Source: Rhodocyclaceae bacterium (GTDB taxonomy: Bacteria; Pseudomonadota; Gammaproteobacteria; Burkholderiales; Rhodocyclaceae). From it: DNA of 64,000 nt. A program made the translations under genes and the position numbers. Positions 47,484 through 57,563 of the stretch are shown one piece after another. The notes below the pieces were generated by a model. That model searched no databases. It was not told where the DNA came from and saw only the letters and a program-made list of their open reading frames with translations. How positions within the stretch are numbered: position 1 is the stretch's first letter; each line of letters opens with the position of its first letter. The stretch covers positions 1-64,000 of the forward strand of contig JAGWTC010000006.1 in the NCBI GenBank assembly GCA_028869135.1. Direction: 5' to 3'.

Positions 47484-49406
47484 ATGAGCGACAAGAAGGA
47501 AAACCCAGGTCAAGACTCCGTTAACGTCAGCCGCCGCCACTTCATCGGCACCACCGCAGTAGCCGGTCTGGCAGTTGGCGTGGCTGCATGCAACGACAAA
47601 TCCGCCGCCCCCGCGGCGTCCGCCGGATCGTCCGCACATGCCGGAGCGGACGTGGGCAAGTACGAAGTGGCACCGGGCCAGCTTGACGAATACTATTCCT
47701 TCTCCTCAGGCGGGCACTCTGGAGAAATGCGAATTTACGGTCTGCCGTCCGGCCGCCTGTTCAAGCGCATTCCGGTCTTCAACATGGATTGCCTCGTTGG
47801 CTGGGGCATCACCAACGAATCGAAAAAAATCATCGGCACCAAGGCCGATGGCAGCCTCAAGTACCACACGGGCGACACGCACCACGTGCATCCTTCGTAC
47901 AAGGATGGCACCTACGACGGCCGCTATATCTTCGTGAACGACAAGATCCATGGCCGTCTGGCGCGCATTCGCATGGATACGATGGAAACCGACAAGATCA
48001 CCGAGCTGCCCCTGGTGCAAGGCTTCCACGGCGTGTTCCCCGACAAGCGCGACCCTGTGGATCAGGCCATCAACTACACGACCCGCGTGTTCTGCGGCGC
48101 CGAGTTCAGCATTCCGCTGGACAACAACGGCAAGAACATGAATGACACGAAGGACTACCGTTCCATCTTCAGCTGCGTCGATGCCGAAACCATGGCCGTG
48201 CGCTGGCAAGTGCTGATCGACGGCAACTGCGATCTCGTGGCCACCTCGTATGACGGCAAGCTCGCCTGCACCAACCAGTACAACACCGAGAACGGCGCGC
48301 ATTATGAAGACATGATGACCGTCGAGCAGGACGCCTGCCTGTTCTTCAACGTCGCCCGCATCGAAGAGGCCGTCAAGGCCGGCAAGTTCAAGACCTACGG
48401 CGGCTCCAAGGTACCCGTGGTCGATGGCACCAAGGCGAGCAATGCCGATCCCAAGACCGCACTGACCTGCTATGTGCCGATTCCCAAGAACCCGCACGGC
48501 GTGAACGCCAGCCCGGACGGCAAATACTACGCCTGCTCCGGCAAGCTGTCGCCGACTGCATCCCTGATCGAGCATGCGCTGGTGCTGAAGTGGTTTGACG
48601 GCGAACTCAAGAATCCACGCGACGCCGTGGTGGCCGAACCCGAAATCGGCCTGGGCCCGCTGCATACCGGCTTCGACGGCCGCGGCAATGCCTACACCAC
48701 GCTGTTCCTGGACAGCCAGATCGTCAAGTGGAACGTGGAAGCCGCCATCAAGTCCTACAAGGGCGACAAGTCGGCCAAACCGGTGGTCGATCGCATCGAC
48801 GTGCAGTACCAGCCGGGCCACGGCTTCACCTCCATGGGCGAAACCAAGGATGCCGACGGCAAGTACTTCCTGTCGGACAACAAGTTCTCCAAGGACCGCT
48901 TCCTGCCCGTGGGTCCGCTGCACCCCGAGACGGCGCAGCTGATCGACATCAGCGGCGACAAGATGAAACTGGTGGCCGACCACGCGGTGTACTCCGAGCC
49001 GCACGACTCCATCATCATCCCGCGCAGCCTGGTCCGCACGCGTCAGGTGTACGACATCAACGACTTCCCGAACGCCGTCAAGGACGCAAAGGATTGCCGT
49101 GTCGAACGCAAGGGCAAGAAGGTCACGGTGTACCTGACCTCCCAGGCACCGACCTTCGGCCTGCGCGAGTGGACCGTCAAGCGCGGCGACGAGGTGACCA
49201 TCATCCTCACCAACCTCGACAAGGTGGAAGATCTGACGCACGGTTTCGCGATTCCGAAGTACGACATCCAGTTCATCGTGAATCCGCAGGAAACCAAGTC
49301 GGTGACTTTCATTGCCGACAAGCCTGGCGTCTACTGGTGCTACTGCACCAATTTCTGCCACGCGCTGCACCTTGAAATGCGTTCACGCATGCTGGTCGAG
49401 GCCTGA
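47484..49406 (+). CDS. nosZ: Nitrous oxide reductase, clade I (Tat type)
   Basis: Reduces N2O to N2 in the periplasm. 640 residues; AAAGGAGAACACA precedes ATG 47484. The signal VSRRHFIGTTAVAGLAVGV is of the twin-arginine type, marking clade I. The propeller has DTHHVHPSYKDGTYDGRY (CuZ His pair), GFHGVFP, HYEDMMTVEQ, NPHGVNASPDG, GPLHTGFDGRG and SEPHDSII. The C-terminal cupredoxin domain binds CuA through WCYCTNFCHALHLEM. All ligands I can identify are intact. Confidence 0.97.
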   Translation: MSDKKENPGQDSVNVSRRHFIGTTAVAGLAVGVAACNDKSAAPAASAGSSAHAGADVGKYEVAPGQLDEYYSFSSGGHSGEMRIYGLPSGRLFKRIPVFNMDCLVGWGITNESKKIIGTKADGSLKYHTGDTHHVHPSYKDGTYDGRYIFVNDKIHGRLARIRMDTMETDKITELPLVQGFHGVFPDKRDPVDQAINYTTRVFCGAEFSIPLDNNGKNMNDTKDYRSIFSCVDAETMAVRWQVLIDGNCDLVATSYDGKLACTNQYNTENGAHYEDMMTVEQDACLFFNVARIEEAVKAGKFKTYGGSKVPVVDGTKASNADPKTALTCYVPIPKNPHGVNASPDGKYYACSGKLSPTASLIEHALVLKWFDGELKNPRDAVVAEPEIGLGPLHTGFDGRGNAYTTLFLDSQIVKWNVEAAIKSYKGDKSAKPVVDRIDVQYQPGHGFTSMGETKDADGKYFLSDNKFSKDRFLPVGPLHPETAQLIDISGDKMKLVADHAVYSEPHDSIIIPRSLVRTRQVYDINDFPNAVKDAKDCRVERKGKKVTVYLTSQAPTFGLREWTVKRGDEVTIILTNLDKVEDLTHGFAIPKYDIQFIVNPQETKSVTFIADKPGVYWCYCTNFCHALHLEMRSRMLVEA

Positions 49407-49463
49407 ACACCCTGACCTGGCAGCGCAGCCGTCGGGCTGCGCTGCCCATTTTCTGGATACACC

Positions 49464-52097
49464 ATGCCTTCGTCAATACGCTGCGTCCTGTCAACTTTAT
49501 GGGCGACGATAGTCTTTACACTGGCGAGTGCTGCATCTCCCATCTACGCGGCGGGATCCGGCACCTATGAAGCCGAGCTGCCACCGCAGTTGGCAACAAC
49601 ACCCGACATGTGCTCGCTGCTGCCCTGTGCCGAGGTCTTTCCCGGCGCCGGCCACTTTTCGCAGCGCAAGGGCCAGCCCCCCTATGTAGAGGCCTACGAT
49701 AACGACACCCCGCAGAAGAAGCTGCTGGGTTATGTGATGCTCTCCACCGACATCACCGACACGCCCGCCTATTCGGGCAAGCCGGTGGTCACGCTGATCG
49801 GCATGGACACACGGGGGCGCTTCACCGGCCTCAAGGTACTCAAGCATTCCGAACCGATTCTGCTGCTCGGCATTCCCGAATCGGCACTGATCAACTTCAA
49901 CAAGCAGTACGTCGGCAAGTCGGTTACCGACACCATCGAGGTCGGCCCTTCGCGCCCCGATGAAAACGTCGTCGGCGTGGATGCCATTTCCGGCGCCACT
50001 GTCACCGTCATCTCGCAAAACCAGGTGATTACAACCTCCGGCGCCGCCGTGGCGCGCCAGACCGGCATCATCGCGCCGACCGTGCGCGAGCCCGCGCGTT
50101 TCGCCGTTGCCGGCAAGACCTACGACTGGTCGCAACTCGTCGGCATGGGCGCCGTGCAACGCCTCATCGTCAAACCGGAACAGGTGGGGTTGCCGCACTC
50201 ATCCGAGCCCTTTATCGAGCTGTGGTTCGGCGACCTCAACCAACCGGACGTCGGCCGCAGTCTGCTCGGCGTCAATGGCTTCGAAACTCTGCGTTCGCGT
50301 CTGAAGGAAGGCGAGAACGCGATCTTCGTGATCAAGACCGCGGGCGTCGAATCGTTCAAGGGTTCCGGCTTCGTGCGCGGCGGCATCTTCGATCGCGTGC
50401 AGGTCAAGCAGGGCGCGGACTCGTTCACCTTCCGCGACCTCGACTCCTACAATCTCTACGGCCTCGAAGCCGCCGGCGCTCCCCGCTACATGGAATCGGC
50501 CATCTTCGTAATCCGTTCCAAGGCGTTCTCGGCTGCCTATCCCTGGCGCTTCGCTTTTCTCGGCAATCGCGTGGATGAGGCCACCGGCCACCGCAGTTTC
50601 GCGGTATTCGAATCCAAGTACTGGCTGCCCGCCAGCATGCTCGAAGGTGGGCGCCCCAAAGTTGACGAGCCCGATGCCCCCTGGGTGCGGGTGTGGAAAT
50701 CACAGGCGCTGAAGATCGTACTGTTCAGTTTGCTGCTGGTCGCGGTCGCGGTGGTATATGCCTTCCGCGAACGACTCACGCGCATGGCCACACACAAGAA
50801 CAAGTGGCCGGTAAATATCTTCAAGTACAGCTTCTGGGGCATCAGCATCGGTCTGGTCGGCTTCGGCCTCATGGCCCAGCCCTCCATCACGCAAGTGCTG
50901 ACCTGGTTCCATTCACTGCTGTTCCAGTGGACCTGGTCACTGTTCCTGTCGGATCCGTTCGTCTTCCTGTTCTGGATCTTCATCATCGTCACCACCTTCC
51001 TGTTCGGCCGAGGCCTGTTCTGCGGCTGGATGTGCCCGTTCGGCTCGCTCTCCGAAGCAATCTACAAGGTGGCGCGCATGGTCGGCCTGAAGCGCTTCCA
51101 GACGGCCCTGCCGCAGAAGTGGCACGACCGGCTGAAGTGGCTCAAATACATCATCTTCTTCGGCCTGCTTACCGTTTCGATGTTCTCCATGGGCCTCGCT
51201 GAAAAGCTGGCCGAAGTCGAACCGTTCAAAACCACCTTCCTCGTCGGCATCAGCAATCGCGCCTGGCCTTACGGACTGTTCGTGGCCTTCCTGCTCGGCC
51301 TGTCGATCTTCATCGAACGGCCCTTCTGCAAGTACCTGTGCCCGCTCGGCGCATCGCTCGCCATCCCCAGCACCTTCCGCTGGTACGGACTCAAGCGCAA
51401 GCAGGATTGCAACGCCTGCCATGCCTGCGCTGTCGGCTGCGGCGCGCAGGCCATCGACGAGGACGGCCGCATCGATCACCGCGAATGCCTGCATTGCCTC
51501 GACTGCATGATCCTGTACTCCGACACCGGCGGCTGCCCGCCGCTCGCACGCGAACGCAAGCGTCGCGAAAAGGACGGCCTCGAAATGACGCCTATCGGCG
51601 ATAACGGCTATTTCATTCCCCTCTATCCGGCAACGGTGGCGGACCAGATCATGCCCAAGGCGGTCAAGGGTCCGGATCCGCGCATGCCGACCGACCAGAC
51701 GCTGCCGGCCCACAAGCACGACGTCGGCTTCGTCGAATGGGTGCTGCTGGAGTTGCGCGACCACCTGTGGCCGTGGAGCAAGGACGGCTGGCGCAGTCAG
51801 CGCCCCCTGCAGATCGCCGGAATTTCCCTCGCCTTGGCGGTGACGATAGCCTGGCTGATGACGGCCATGGGCAGCCTGTCCTCTGGCGCGATCATCGGCT
51901 GGTGGTTCGGCTGGAGCGTCTATGAGGTGCTGATCCGCCTGTCCGGCCGGCGCTATGTGAAGGACGGCCCATGGTGGCGAGACCACTATCGCGTCGCCGG
52001 TGTCATGGACATGCTGAGCTACGTTGCCTTCAAGAACCTGCTGATCGGCGCCGCCCTGTTCCTGGTACTGAAGGCGCTGGGGCTGTTCATCCCATGA
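49464..52097 (+). CDS. nosR: NosR, membrane FMN/iron-sulfur electron-transfer protein
   Basis: Carries electrons from the quinol pool toward NosZ and is needed for its activity and expression. 877 residues. Signal peptide, periplasmic FMN-binding domain with AISGATVTV (Thr for covalent FMN), several membrane helices from about residue 415, the cytoplasmic-type motifs CGWMCPFGS and CKYLCPLGA, then a ferredoxin region with CNACHACAVGC and CLHCLDCMILY, and a C-terminal helix pair. It stands 57 bases after nosZ; in many genomes nosR precedes nosZ. Confidence 0.95.
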   Translation: MPSSIRCVLSTLWATIVFTLASAASPIYAAGSGTYEAELPPQLATTPDMCSLLPCAEVFPGAGHFSQRKGQPPYVEAYDNDTPQKKLLGYVMLSTDITDTPAYSGKPVVTLIGMDTRGRFTGLKVLKHSEPILLLGIPESALINFNKQYVGKSVTDTIEVGPSRPDENVVGVDAISGATVTVISQNQVITTSGAAVARQTGIIAPTVREPARFAVAGKTYDWSQLVGMGAVQRLIVKPEQVGLPHSSEPFIELWFGDLNQPDVGRSLLGVNGFETLRSRLKEGENAIFVIKTAGVESFKGSGFVRGGIFDRVQVKQGADSFTFRDLDSYNLYGLEAAGAPRYMESAIFVIRSKAFSAAYPWRFAFLGNRVDEATGHRSFAVFESKYWLPASMLEGGRPKVDEPDAPWVRVWKSQALKIVLFSLLLVAVAVVYAFRERLTRMATHKNKWPVNIFKYSFWGISIGLVGFGLMAQPSITQVLTWFHSLLFQWTWSLFLSDPFVFLFWIFIIVTTFLFGRGLFCGWMCPFGSLSEAIYKVARMVGLKRFQTALPQKWHDRLKWLKYIIFFGLLTVSMFSMGLAEKLAEVEPFKTTFLVGISNRAWPYGLFVAFLLGLSIFIERPFCKYLCPLGASLAIPSTFRWYGLKRKQDCNACHACAVGCGAQAIDEDGRIDHRECLHCLDCMILYSDTGGCPPLARERKRREKDGLEMTPIGDNGYFIPLYPATVADQIMPKAVKGPDPRMPTDQTLPAHKHDVGFVEWVLLELRDHLWPWSKDGWRSQRPLQIAGISLALAVTIAWLMTAMGSLSSGAIIGWWFGWSVYEVLIRLSGRRYVKDGPWWRDHYRVAGVMDMLSYVAFKNLLIGAALFLVLKALGLFIP

Positions 52098-53347
52098 TGG
52101 ATGGCTTGTCGCGACTGGCGCTTGCCCTGGCGTTCAGCCTCGCAACAGCTTGCCAGGCAGCCACCGTCGCCGTGGCACCCGGCGACGACCTGGCCAAGGC
52201 CGTGAAGGCGGCCGCGCCGGGAGATGTGCTGGAAATAGCACGTGGCTACTACCAGGCCAATCTGCTGATCGACAAACCGCTGACCTTGCGCGGCTTGGGC
52301 CGGCCCACCATCAGCGGCGGCAACCAGCACGACACCATCCGCGTGACCTCACCCGATGTGGTCATCGAAGGGCTCATCGTGCGCGACTCGGGCGGCAGCC
52401 TGCAGGAACAGAACGCCGGCATCTATTTCAAGCCGGGCTCGGACAGGGCCATCGTGCGCGATTGCGATCTGACCTACAACCTGTTCGGTCTGTGGGTGGA
52501 AAAGTCCAACGATGTGCTGATCGAGCACAATGTGATTACCGGCAAACGCGACTACAGCTCGGCGCGACGCGGCAACGGTGTACAGCTCTACAATTCCCAG
52601 CGCGCCCGCATCCTCAACAACAACATCAGCTTCGTGCGCGACGCCCTCTATGTAGACATATCGCACCATGCGGTGTTTCAAGGCAACAAACTGCACCACA
52701 GCCGTTACGGCACGCACTACATGAACTCCTACTACAACCTGTGGGAGGACAACGATACCTACTACAACCGCGGCGGTCTGGCGCTGATGGAAGTGCGGAA
52801 TCAGATCGTCCGCAATAACAGGGCCTGGGGCAACTCCGACCATGGCATCATGTTGCGCACGCTGCAGGACTCGGTGATCGAAAACAATGTGGTGGCGCGC
52901 AATGGCCGCGGCTTCTTTATCTACGATGTCGAGTACATGAAGCTGAGCAACAACCTGGTCATCGACAATGCCATCGGCGTGTACCTGTCGGCAGGCTCGA
53001 CGCGCAACGAGGTGGAGGGCAACGACTTCATCGGCAATCGCGAACAGGTGCACTATGTCGGCACCCGCGACGAACCCTGGGGCACCAAACGTGGCAATCA
53101 CTGGAGCAACTATGTGGGTTGGGATCGCGATGGCGACGGCATTGGCGATGTTCCCTACGAAGCCATCGACGTCGTGGATCGGCTGAGCTGGCGCTACCCC
53201 AGTCTCAAGCTTTTGCTGGCCAGCCCCGCGGTACAGGCGCTGCGCCTCATCAGTCGACAATTTCCGGTGCTGCGCGTACCGTCGGTGGTAGACCCGCATC
53301 CACGCATGCGACCTGGCAACCCAGAATGGAGAAAATGGCGTGACTAG
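52094..53347 (+). CDS. nosD: NosD, periplasmic copper-site maturation protein
   Basis: 417 residues from ATG 52094, overlapping nosR as ATGA. Signal peptide (ALALAFSLATACQAA), then a right-handed beta-helix of CASH repeats (IEGLIVRDSGG, IVRDCDLTYNLFGLWVE, LIEHNVITGKRDYSS). It works with the NosFY transporter in building the CuZ site of NosZ. Confidence 0.95.
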   Translation: MMDGLSRLALALAFSLATACQAATVAVAPGDDLAKAVKAAAPGDVLEIARGYYQANLLIDKPLTLRGLGRPTISGGNQHDTIRVTSPDVVIEGLIVRDSGGSLQEQNAGIYFKPGSDRAIVRDCDLTYNLFGLWVEKSNDVLIEHNVITGKRDYSSARRGNGVQLYNSQRARILNNNISFVRDALYVDISHHAVFQGNKLHHSRYGTHYMNSYYNLWEDNDTYYNRGGLALMEVRNQIVRNNRAWGNSDHGIMLRTLQDSVIENNVVARNGRGFFIYDVEYMKLSNNLVIDNAIGVYLSAGSTRNEVEGNDFIGNREQVHYVGTRDEPWGTKRGNHWSNYVGWDRDGDGIGDVPYEAIDVVDRLSWRYPSLKLLLASPAVQALRLISRQFPVLRVPSVVDPHPRMRPGNPEWRKWRD

Positions 53348-54284
53348 CGTTTCATCGAATCCTGAGGCCATCGCCGACAGTGCGGTGGTTGCGCTGCGCG
53401 GCGTGCACAAGCACTACGGCGCGCTGCACGCTGTAGACGGCGTGGACCTCGACATACGCGAAGGCGAGATTTTCGGCCTCATCGGGCACAACGGCGCGGG
53501 CAAGAGCACGCTGTTCAAGATGATGCTGGGGCTGACGCCGGTCACGCGCGGCGACATTCTCGTGGCCGGTACCCGCGTGGATGGCCGGAACTTCCGTGCC
53601 GTGCGCCGCAGCATCGGCTATCTGCCCGAGAACGTGGTGCTCTACGACAATCTCGACGGACTGGAAACGCTAAACTTCTTTGCGCGCCTCAAAGGCGCGC
53701 CGCTGGCGCAATGCGCGCCCCTGCTGGAGCGCGTCGGCCTTTCCCACGCCGGCCAGCGCCCGGTGCGGGAGTACTCCAAGGGCATGCGTCAGCGTCTGGG
53801 ATTCGCACAGGCGCTGCTCGGCTCGCCGCGCGTGCTGTTTCTCGACGAGCCAACCAACGGCCTTGACCCGCATGCCATCCGCGACTTCTACAAAACCCTG
53901 CGCGAACTCCAGGGCGAGGGGGTCACCGTGATCATCACCTCGCACATCCTGTCCGAACTGCAGGAGCGCGTAGACCGTCTCGCCATTCTGTCCGCAGGTC
54001 AGGTGCAGGCGGTGGGTAGCGTGCAGGCGCTGCGGGAGCGCACGCACGTCCCGCTCGTCTTCGAAATCGATCTCGCCGACAATGCCGGCCCGGCCGCCGT
54101 CGAGGCGCTAGCCGCCGCTATCGGCATCCAGGCCGAAGCGACCGCCACCGGCCTGCGCTTCCAATGCGCCCGCGAGCAGAAGATGGCCGTGCTGGCCGCG
54201 CTGACGCCGCTGGGTGACCGTGTCCATGACCTGCGCCTGCAGGAGCCTTCGCTGGAAGACATGTTCTTCGGCCTTTCGAACTGA
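53340..54284 (+). CDS. nosF: NosF, ATPase of the NosDFY transporter
   Basis: 314 residues from GTG 53340, overlapping nosD by 8 bases. ABC ATPase with Walker A GHNGAGKST, signature YSKGMRQRLGFAQAL and Walker B VLFLDEPTNGLDP. The C-terminal 90 residues form an accessory domain. Confidence 0.95.
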   Translation: MTSVSSNPEAIADSAVVALRGVHKHYGALHAVDGVDLDIREGEIFGLIGHNGAGKSTLFKMMLGLTPVTRGDILVAGTRVDGRNFRAVRRSIGYLPENVVLYDNLDGLETLNFFARLKGAPLAQCAPLLERVGLSHAGQRPVREYSKGMRQRLGFAQALLGSPRVLFLDEPTNGLDPHAIRDFYKTLRELQGEGVTVIITSHILSELQERVDRLAILSAGQVQAVGSVQALRERTHVPLVFEIDLADNAGPAAVEALAAAIGIQAEATATGLRFQCAREQKMAVLAALTPLGDRVHDLRLQEPSLEDMFFGLSN

Positions 54285-54291
54285 GGTAGCC

Positions 54292-55107
54292 ATGGAATTC
54301 ACGCCCGTTTTCGCCGTTGCCGCCAAGGAGTTCCGCGACCGCATTCGCAATCGCTGGGTGCTTGCCGTCGCCCTGGTGTTCACCGTTTTCTCGCTGGTCA
54401 TCGCCTATTTCGGCAGCGCCCAGCAAGGCCAGGTCGGCTTCCGCTCCATCGAGATCACCATCGCCAGTCTGGTCAGCCTCGTGATCTATCTGATTCCCCT
54501 GATCGCACTGCTGCTGGGTTTCGACGCCGTTGTCGGCGAACGTGAGCGCGGCTCCCTTGATCTGCTGCTGGCCCTGCCGATCACGCGCGGCGAGCTGCTC
54601 CTCGGCAAATACCTGGGGCTCGCGATGGCGCTTACGCTATCCACCCTGGCCGGTTTCGGTCTCGTGGCGGTCGTGCTGTGGCGCCATATGGGCGGCGGCG
54701 CCCTGCTCCATTACGGCGGCTTCATGGCAAGCTCCGTGCTGCTGGGGCTCGCGTTCCTGAGCCTCGCCGTTCTTCTGTCGGTATTCGCGCGCGACCGCAC
54801 GCGCGCCTCGGGACTCGCCATCACGGTCTGGTTTTTCTTCGTGCTCGTGTTCGATCTGCTGCTGCTCGGCCTGCTCGTCACCACCGGCGAATACTTCCCC
54901 GGCGACACGTTCTCCTGGTTGCTCATGCTCAACCCGGCCGACGTGTTTCGCATCCTCAACATCTTTTCACTTGACGACGTACGCACGCTTTACGGACTCG
55001 CCAGCGTCGTTCCGACCACACTGGGCAGTCCACTCGTCATGGGCGGCGTGATGCTGATCTGGATCGTACTGCCGCTCATTCTTGCCAAATGGAGATTCAA
55101 ACCATGA
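54292..55107 (+). CDS. nosY: NosY, membrane subunit of the NosDFY transporter
   Basis: 271 residues from ATG 54292 (GAGGTAGCC before it). About six membrane helices; conserved opening AAKEFRDRIRNRW and the cytoplasmic loop DAVVGERERGSLDLLLALPI of ABC-2 permeases. It overlaps nosL as ATGA. Confidence 0.94.
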   Translation: MEFTPVFAVAAKEFRDRIRNRWVLAVALVFTVFSLVIAYFGSAQQGQVGFRSIEITIASLVSLVIYLIPLIALLLGFDAVVGERERGSLDLLLALPITRGELLLGKYLGLAMALTLSTLAGFGLVAVVLWRHMGGGALLHYGGFMASSVLLGLAFLSLAVLLSVFARDRTRASGLAITVWFFFVLVFDLLLLGLLVTTGEYFPGDTFSWLLMLNPADVFRILNIFSLDDVRTLYGLASVVPTTLGSPLVMGGVMLIWIVLPLILAKWRFKP

Positions 55108-55637
55108 ACCGCTCGCCCATCGCATTCCGACGCACCCTGACCATTCTGCTCGCTGCCGCCCTGCTCGGCGCCTGCAGCGACAAGGCGGCGACAACGGCAG
55201 CGGTTGCGCCCGTCGAAATCGAACGCGGCACTGCCTGCTCGCTCGACGGCATGTTGCTGGCCGACTATCAGGGTCCCAAGGGGCAGATAATCTATGCCGA
55301 CAAGCCCGCACCCGAATTCTTCTGCGACACCATGGAGCTGCTCAGCACCCTGCTCGCCGGCGAGCAGGTGCGGCCCGTGCGCATGGCCTATGTGCAAGAC
55401 ATGGCCAAGGCCGACTGGAACCACCCGGAGGGCTACTGGATCGATGCCAAGACGGCGTTGTATGTGATCGGCGGCAAGCGCCAGGGCTCGATGGGGCCGA
55501 CGATCGCCACCTTTGCCGAAGAGGCAGCGGCTCAGAACTTCACCAAGGAATACGGCGGCAAGGTCATGCATTTTGCCGAGATCAAGCCGGACATGGTCGA
55601 TCTGCGCGGCGGGGCCTCGCACGACATGCACATGTAG
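55104..55637 (+). CDS. nosL: NosL, outer-facing copper-binding lipoprotein
   Basis: 177 residues from ATG 55104. Lipobox LLGACSDK; the copper(I)-binding part has CSLDGMLLADYQGPKGQI and FFCDTMELL. NosL donates copper to NosZ maturation. C-terminal tail with SHDMHM. Last gene of the nos operon, followed by a terminator. Confidence 0.93.
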   Translation: MNRSPIAFRRTLTILLAAALLGACSDKAATTAAVAPVEIERGTACSLDGMLLADYQGPKGQIIYADKPAPEFFCDTMELLSTLLAGEQVRPVRMAYVQDMAKADWNHPEGYWIDAKTALYVIGGKRQGSMGPTIATFAEEAAAQNFTKEYGGKVMHFAEIKPDMVDLRGGASHDMHM

Positions 55638-55660
55638 GACCCGCGCAGGTTTCCGGGGCA

Positions 55661-55684
55661 AAGGGCGCGACAGCGCCCTTTTTC
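55661..55684 (+). terminator. Terminator of the nos operon
   Basis: AAGGGCGC, GACA, GCGCCCTT then TTTC, 23 bases after the nosL stop. Confidence 0.88.
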
Positions 55685-55746
55685 TTGTCGGCGCCGCCAA
55701 CCATCTCAAGCCATGAAGACGGCGTCAGGCCGAGTCTGCGCAAGGC

Positions 55747-55780
55747 AAAACAAAAGGGCGCCGCAGCGCCCTTTTGTTTT
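55747..55780. terminator. Bidirectional terminator between nosL and rplS
   Basis: A perfect 15-base stem AAAACAAAAGGGCGC, loop CGCA, and the exact complement. It lies 15 bases beyond the rplS stop and serves the leftward rpsP operon, with a second stop for nos readthrough. Confidence 0.9.
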
Positions 55781-55794
55781 CGCGAAGACCGTTA

Positions 55795-56157
55795 TCAGGC
55801 CTTCTTCGCCAGCTTTTCCTTGATGCGAGCCGACTTGCCGGAACGATCGCGCAGGTAGTACAGCTTGGCGCGACGAACGGCACCGCGACGCTTGACTTCG
55901 ATGTCGGCGATCAGCGGGGAGTAGGTCTGGAAGGTACGCTCGACGCCTTCGCCCGAGGAAACCTTGCGCACGGTGAAGCTGGAGTTCAGGCCGCGGTTGC
56001 GCTTGCCGATCACCACGCCTTCGAACAGCTGGACGCGCTTGCGGGTGCCTTCAACGACGTTCACGCCGACGATGACGGTGTCGCCAGGGGCGAAGTCGGG
56101 AATGGTCTTGCCGAGACGAGCAATTTCTTCTTGCTCGAGTTGTTGAATCAGGTTCAT
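55795..56157 (-). CDS. rplS: Ribosomal protein L19
   Basis: 120 residues from ATG 56157 (GGAG upstream). Conserved [56 protein letters not shown]. It helps form the contact between the large and small ribosomal subunits. Last gene of rpsP-rimM-trmD-rplS. Confidence 0.98.
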   Translation of the reverse strand: MNLIQQLEQEEIARLGKTIPDFAPGDTVIVGVNVVEGTRKRVQLFEGVVIGKRNRGLNSSFTVRKVSSGEGVERTFQTYSPLIADIEVKRRGAVRRAKLYYLRDRSGKSARIKEKLAKKA

Positions 56158-56249
56158 TTGATACTCCAATGGTCAGTGGCTATTAGCCGTTTCGACAGAG
56201 CAAGGGGAACAACAGTCCGCTTGATGCCAACACTTTCTTTTTACTACGA

Positions 56250-57008
56250 CTACTTACTACCCAGCTCCTGGCGAAACTCCTCCAGCAGCGTTGCTTCTTC
56301 CTTGCTCAGGGCCCGCGCTGCGAGCAGCTCGGGACGCCTTTGCCAAGTTCGCCCCAGCGCCTGTTTCAGGCGCCAGCGGCGGATTTTCTCATGGTTGCCG
56401 GACATCAGCACTTCCGGCACAGCCATGCCTGCATACGTTTCCGGACGCGTGTAATGCGCGCAGTCCAGAAGCCCGGCGACGAAGGAATCCTCCACCGCCG
56501 AATCGGCATCGTTCAAGGCCCCGGGCAACTGCCGCACGCAGGCGTCGATCAATGCCAGGGCGGGAATTTCGCCGCCCGATAAAACAAAATCACCGAGCGA
56601 TATTTCCTCATCCACGCAACGTTCGATCAGGCGTTCATCCACTCCCTCGTAACGTCCGCAGAGCAGGATCGCTCCATCTTCCTTCGCCAGCTCCAGCACA
56701 CGCTGATGCGTAAGCGGCTTGCCTTGCGGCGAGAAGTAAATCACTTTCGCGCTACCGTTGCCGGCCTCGCCACGCTTCGCTTTCGCCGCCGCGATGGCTT
56801 TTTCCAGCGGTTCGACCAGCATCACCATGCCGGGTCCGCCGCCGTAAGGCCGGTCATCAACCGTCCTGTGGTTGTCCTCGGTGAAGTCGCGCGGATTCCA
56901 GCAACGGATATCCCACAACTTCCGATCCAGCGCCCGCCGAGTAATCCCTGCATCGGTCACTGCATCAAAAATCTCGGGGAACAGGGTGATGACGTCGAAG
57001 GCGAGCAT
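56250..57008 (-). CDS. trmD: tRNA (guanine37-N1)-methyltransferase
   Basis: 252 residues from ATG 57008 ([14 protein letters not shown]). Trefoil-knot SAM-binding motifs: [39 protein letters not shown]. It methylates G37 of tRNAs and prevents frameshifting. It starts 15 bases after the rimM stop. Confidence 0.97.
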   Translation of the reverse strand: MLAFDVITLFPEIFDAVTDAGITRRALDRKLWDIRCWNPRDFTEDNHRTVDDRPYGGGPGMVMLVEPLEKAIAAAKAKRGEAGNGSAKVIYFSPQGKPLTHQRVLELAKEDGAILLCGRYEGVDERLIERCVDEEISLGDFVLSGGEIPALALIDACVRQLPGALNDADSAVEDSFVAGLLDCAHYTRPETYAGMAVPEVLMSGNHEKIRRWRLKQALGRTWQRRPELLAARALSKEEATLLEEFRQELGSK

Positions 57009-57023
57009 TGCTCCAGCCACTCC

Positions 57024-57542
57024 TTACCAGTCCCGTTCCCAAGCCACGCGGATCGCCCCGGCAGCCTTGTCCACTTCCAGCACGACGTTGCCGACAAAAG
57101 GCAGCAAACGTTCTTGCTTGTGCTCGCCCTCGCCTTCCTGCACCACCAGAATGTCATTGGCGGCGGCGGAAATCAGGGAAACCACCTTGCCCAGGCTTTC
57201 GCCCTTTTCGTTGAGCACCTCAAGTCCGACCAGGTCATCCCAGTAGAACTCGTCGTCCTCAACTTCAGGCATTTCCTCGCGCGGCGCCCCGACATAGGCG
57301 CCTTGCAAGGCTTCCGCAGCGGTTCGGTCATCGACACCGGAGAGCTTGGCGATCAGACCCTTGCCATGCTCGCGCACTTCTTCCAGCTTGTACGCGCGCC
57401 ATGTTTCGGGCGCCTGCTCGGGATCGACAGCCAACCACCACTGCGGCAATCCGCACCAAGCCGCCGGATCATCGGCGAAAGGGTGCAGCTTGAACCAACC
57501 GCGCACGCCATACGGAGCGACGAGACGCCCCAGCACGATCAT
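57024..57542 (-). CDS. rimM: Ribosome maturation factor RimM
   Basis: 172 residues from ATG 57542 (MIVLGRLVAPYGVRGW); a TTG at 57557 would add five residues. PRC-barrel half with DDEFYWDDLVGLEVLNEKGE. It assists 16S rRNA processing in the 30S head. Position between rpsP and trmD is standard. Confidence 0.95.
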   Translation of the reverse strand: MIVLGRLVAPYGVRGWFKLHPFADDPAAWCGLPQWWLAVDPEQAPETWRAYKLEEVREHGKGLIAKLSGVDDRTAAEALQGAYVGAPREEMPEVEDDEFYWDDLVGLEVLNEKGESLGKVVSLISAAANDILVVQEGEGEHKQERLLPFVGNVVLEVDKAAGAIRVAWERDW

Positions 57543-57563
57543 GCGCGTATCAGCCAATGTGAC

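Noticed and set aside
47253..47639. A 128-codon minus-strand frame in the nosZ leader
   Set aside because: It overlaps the nosZ start region, has no ribosome binding site I can see and no known family. The segment could be an old gene remnant but I cannot support it.
47706..49370. A 554-codon open frame on the minus strand opposite nosZ
   Set aside because: Antisense shadow of nosZ with repeated Val/Gly/His-rich composition and no ribosome binding site or domain.
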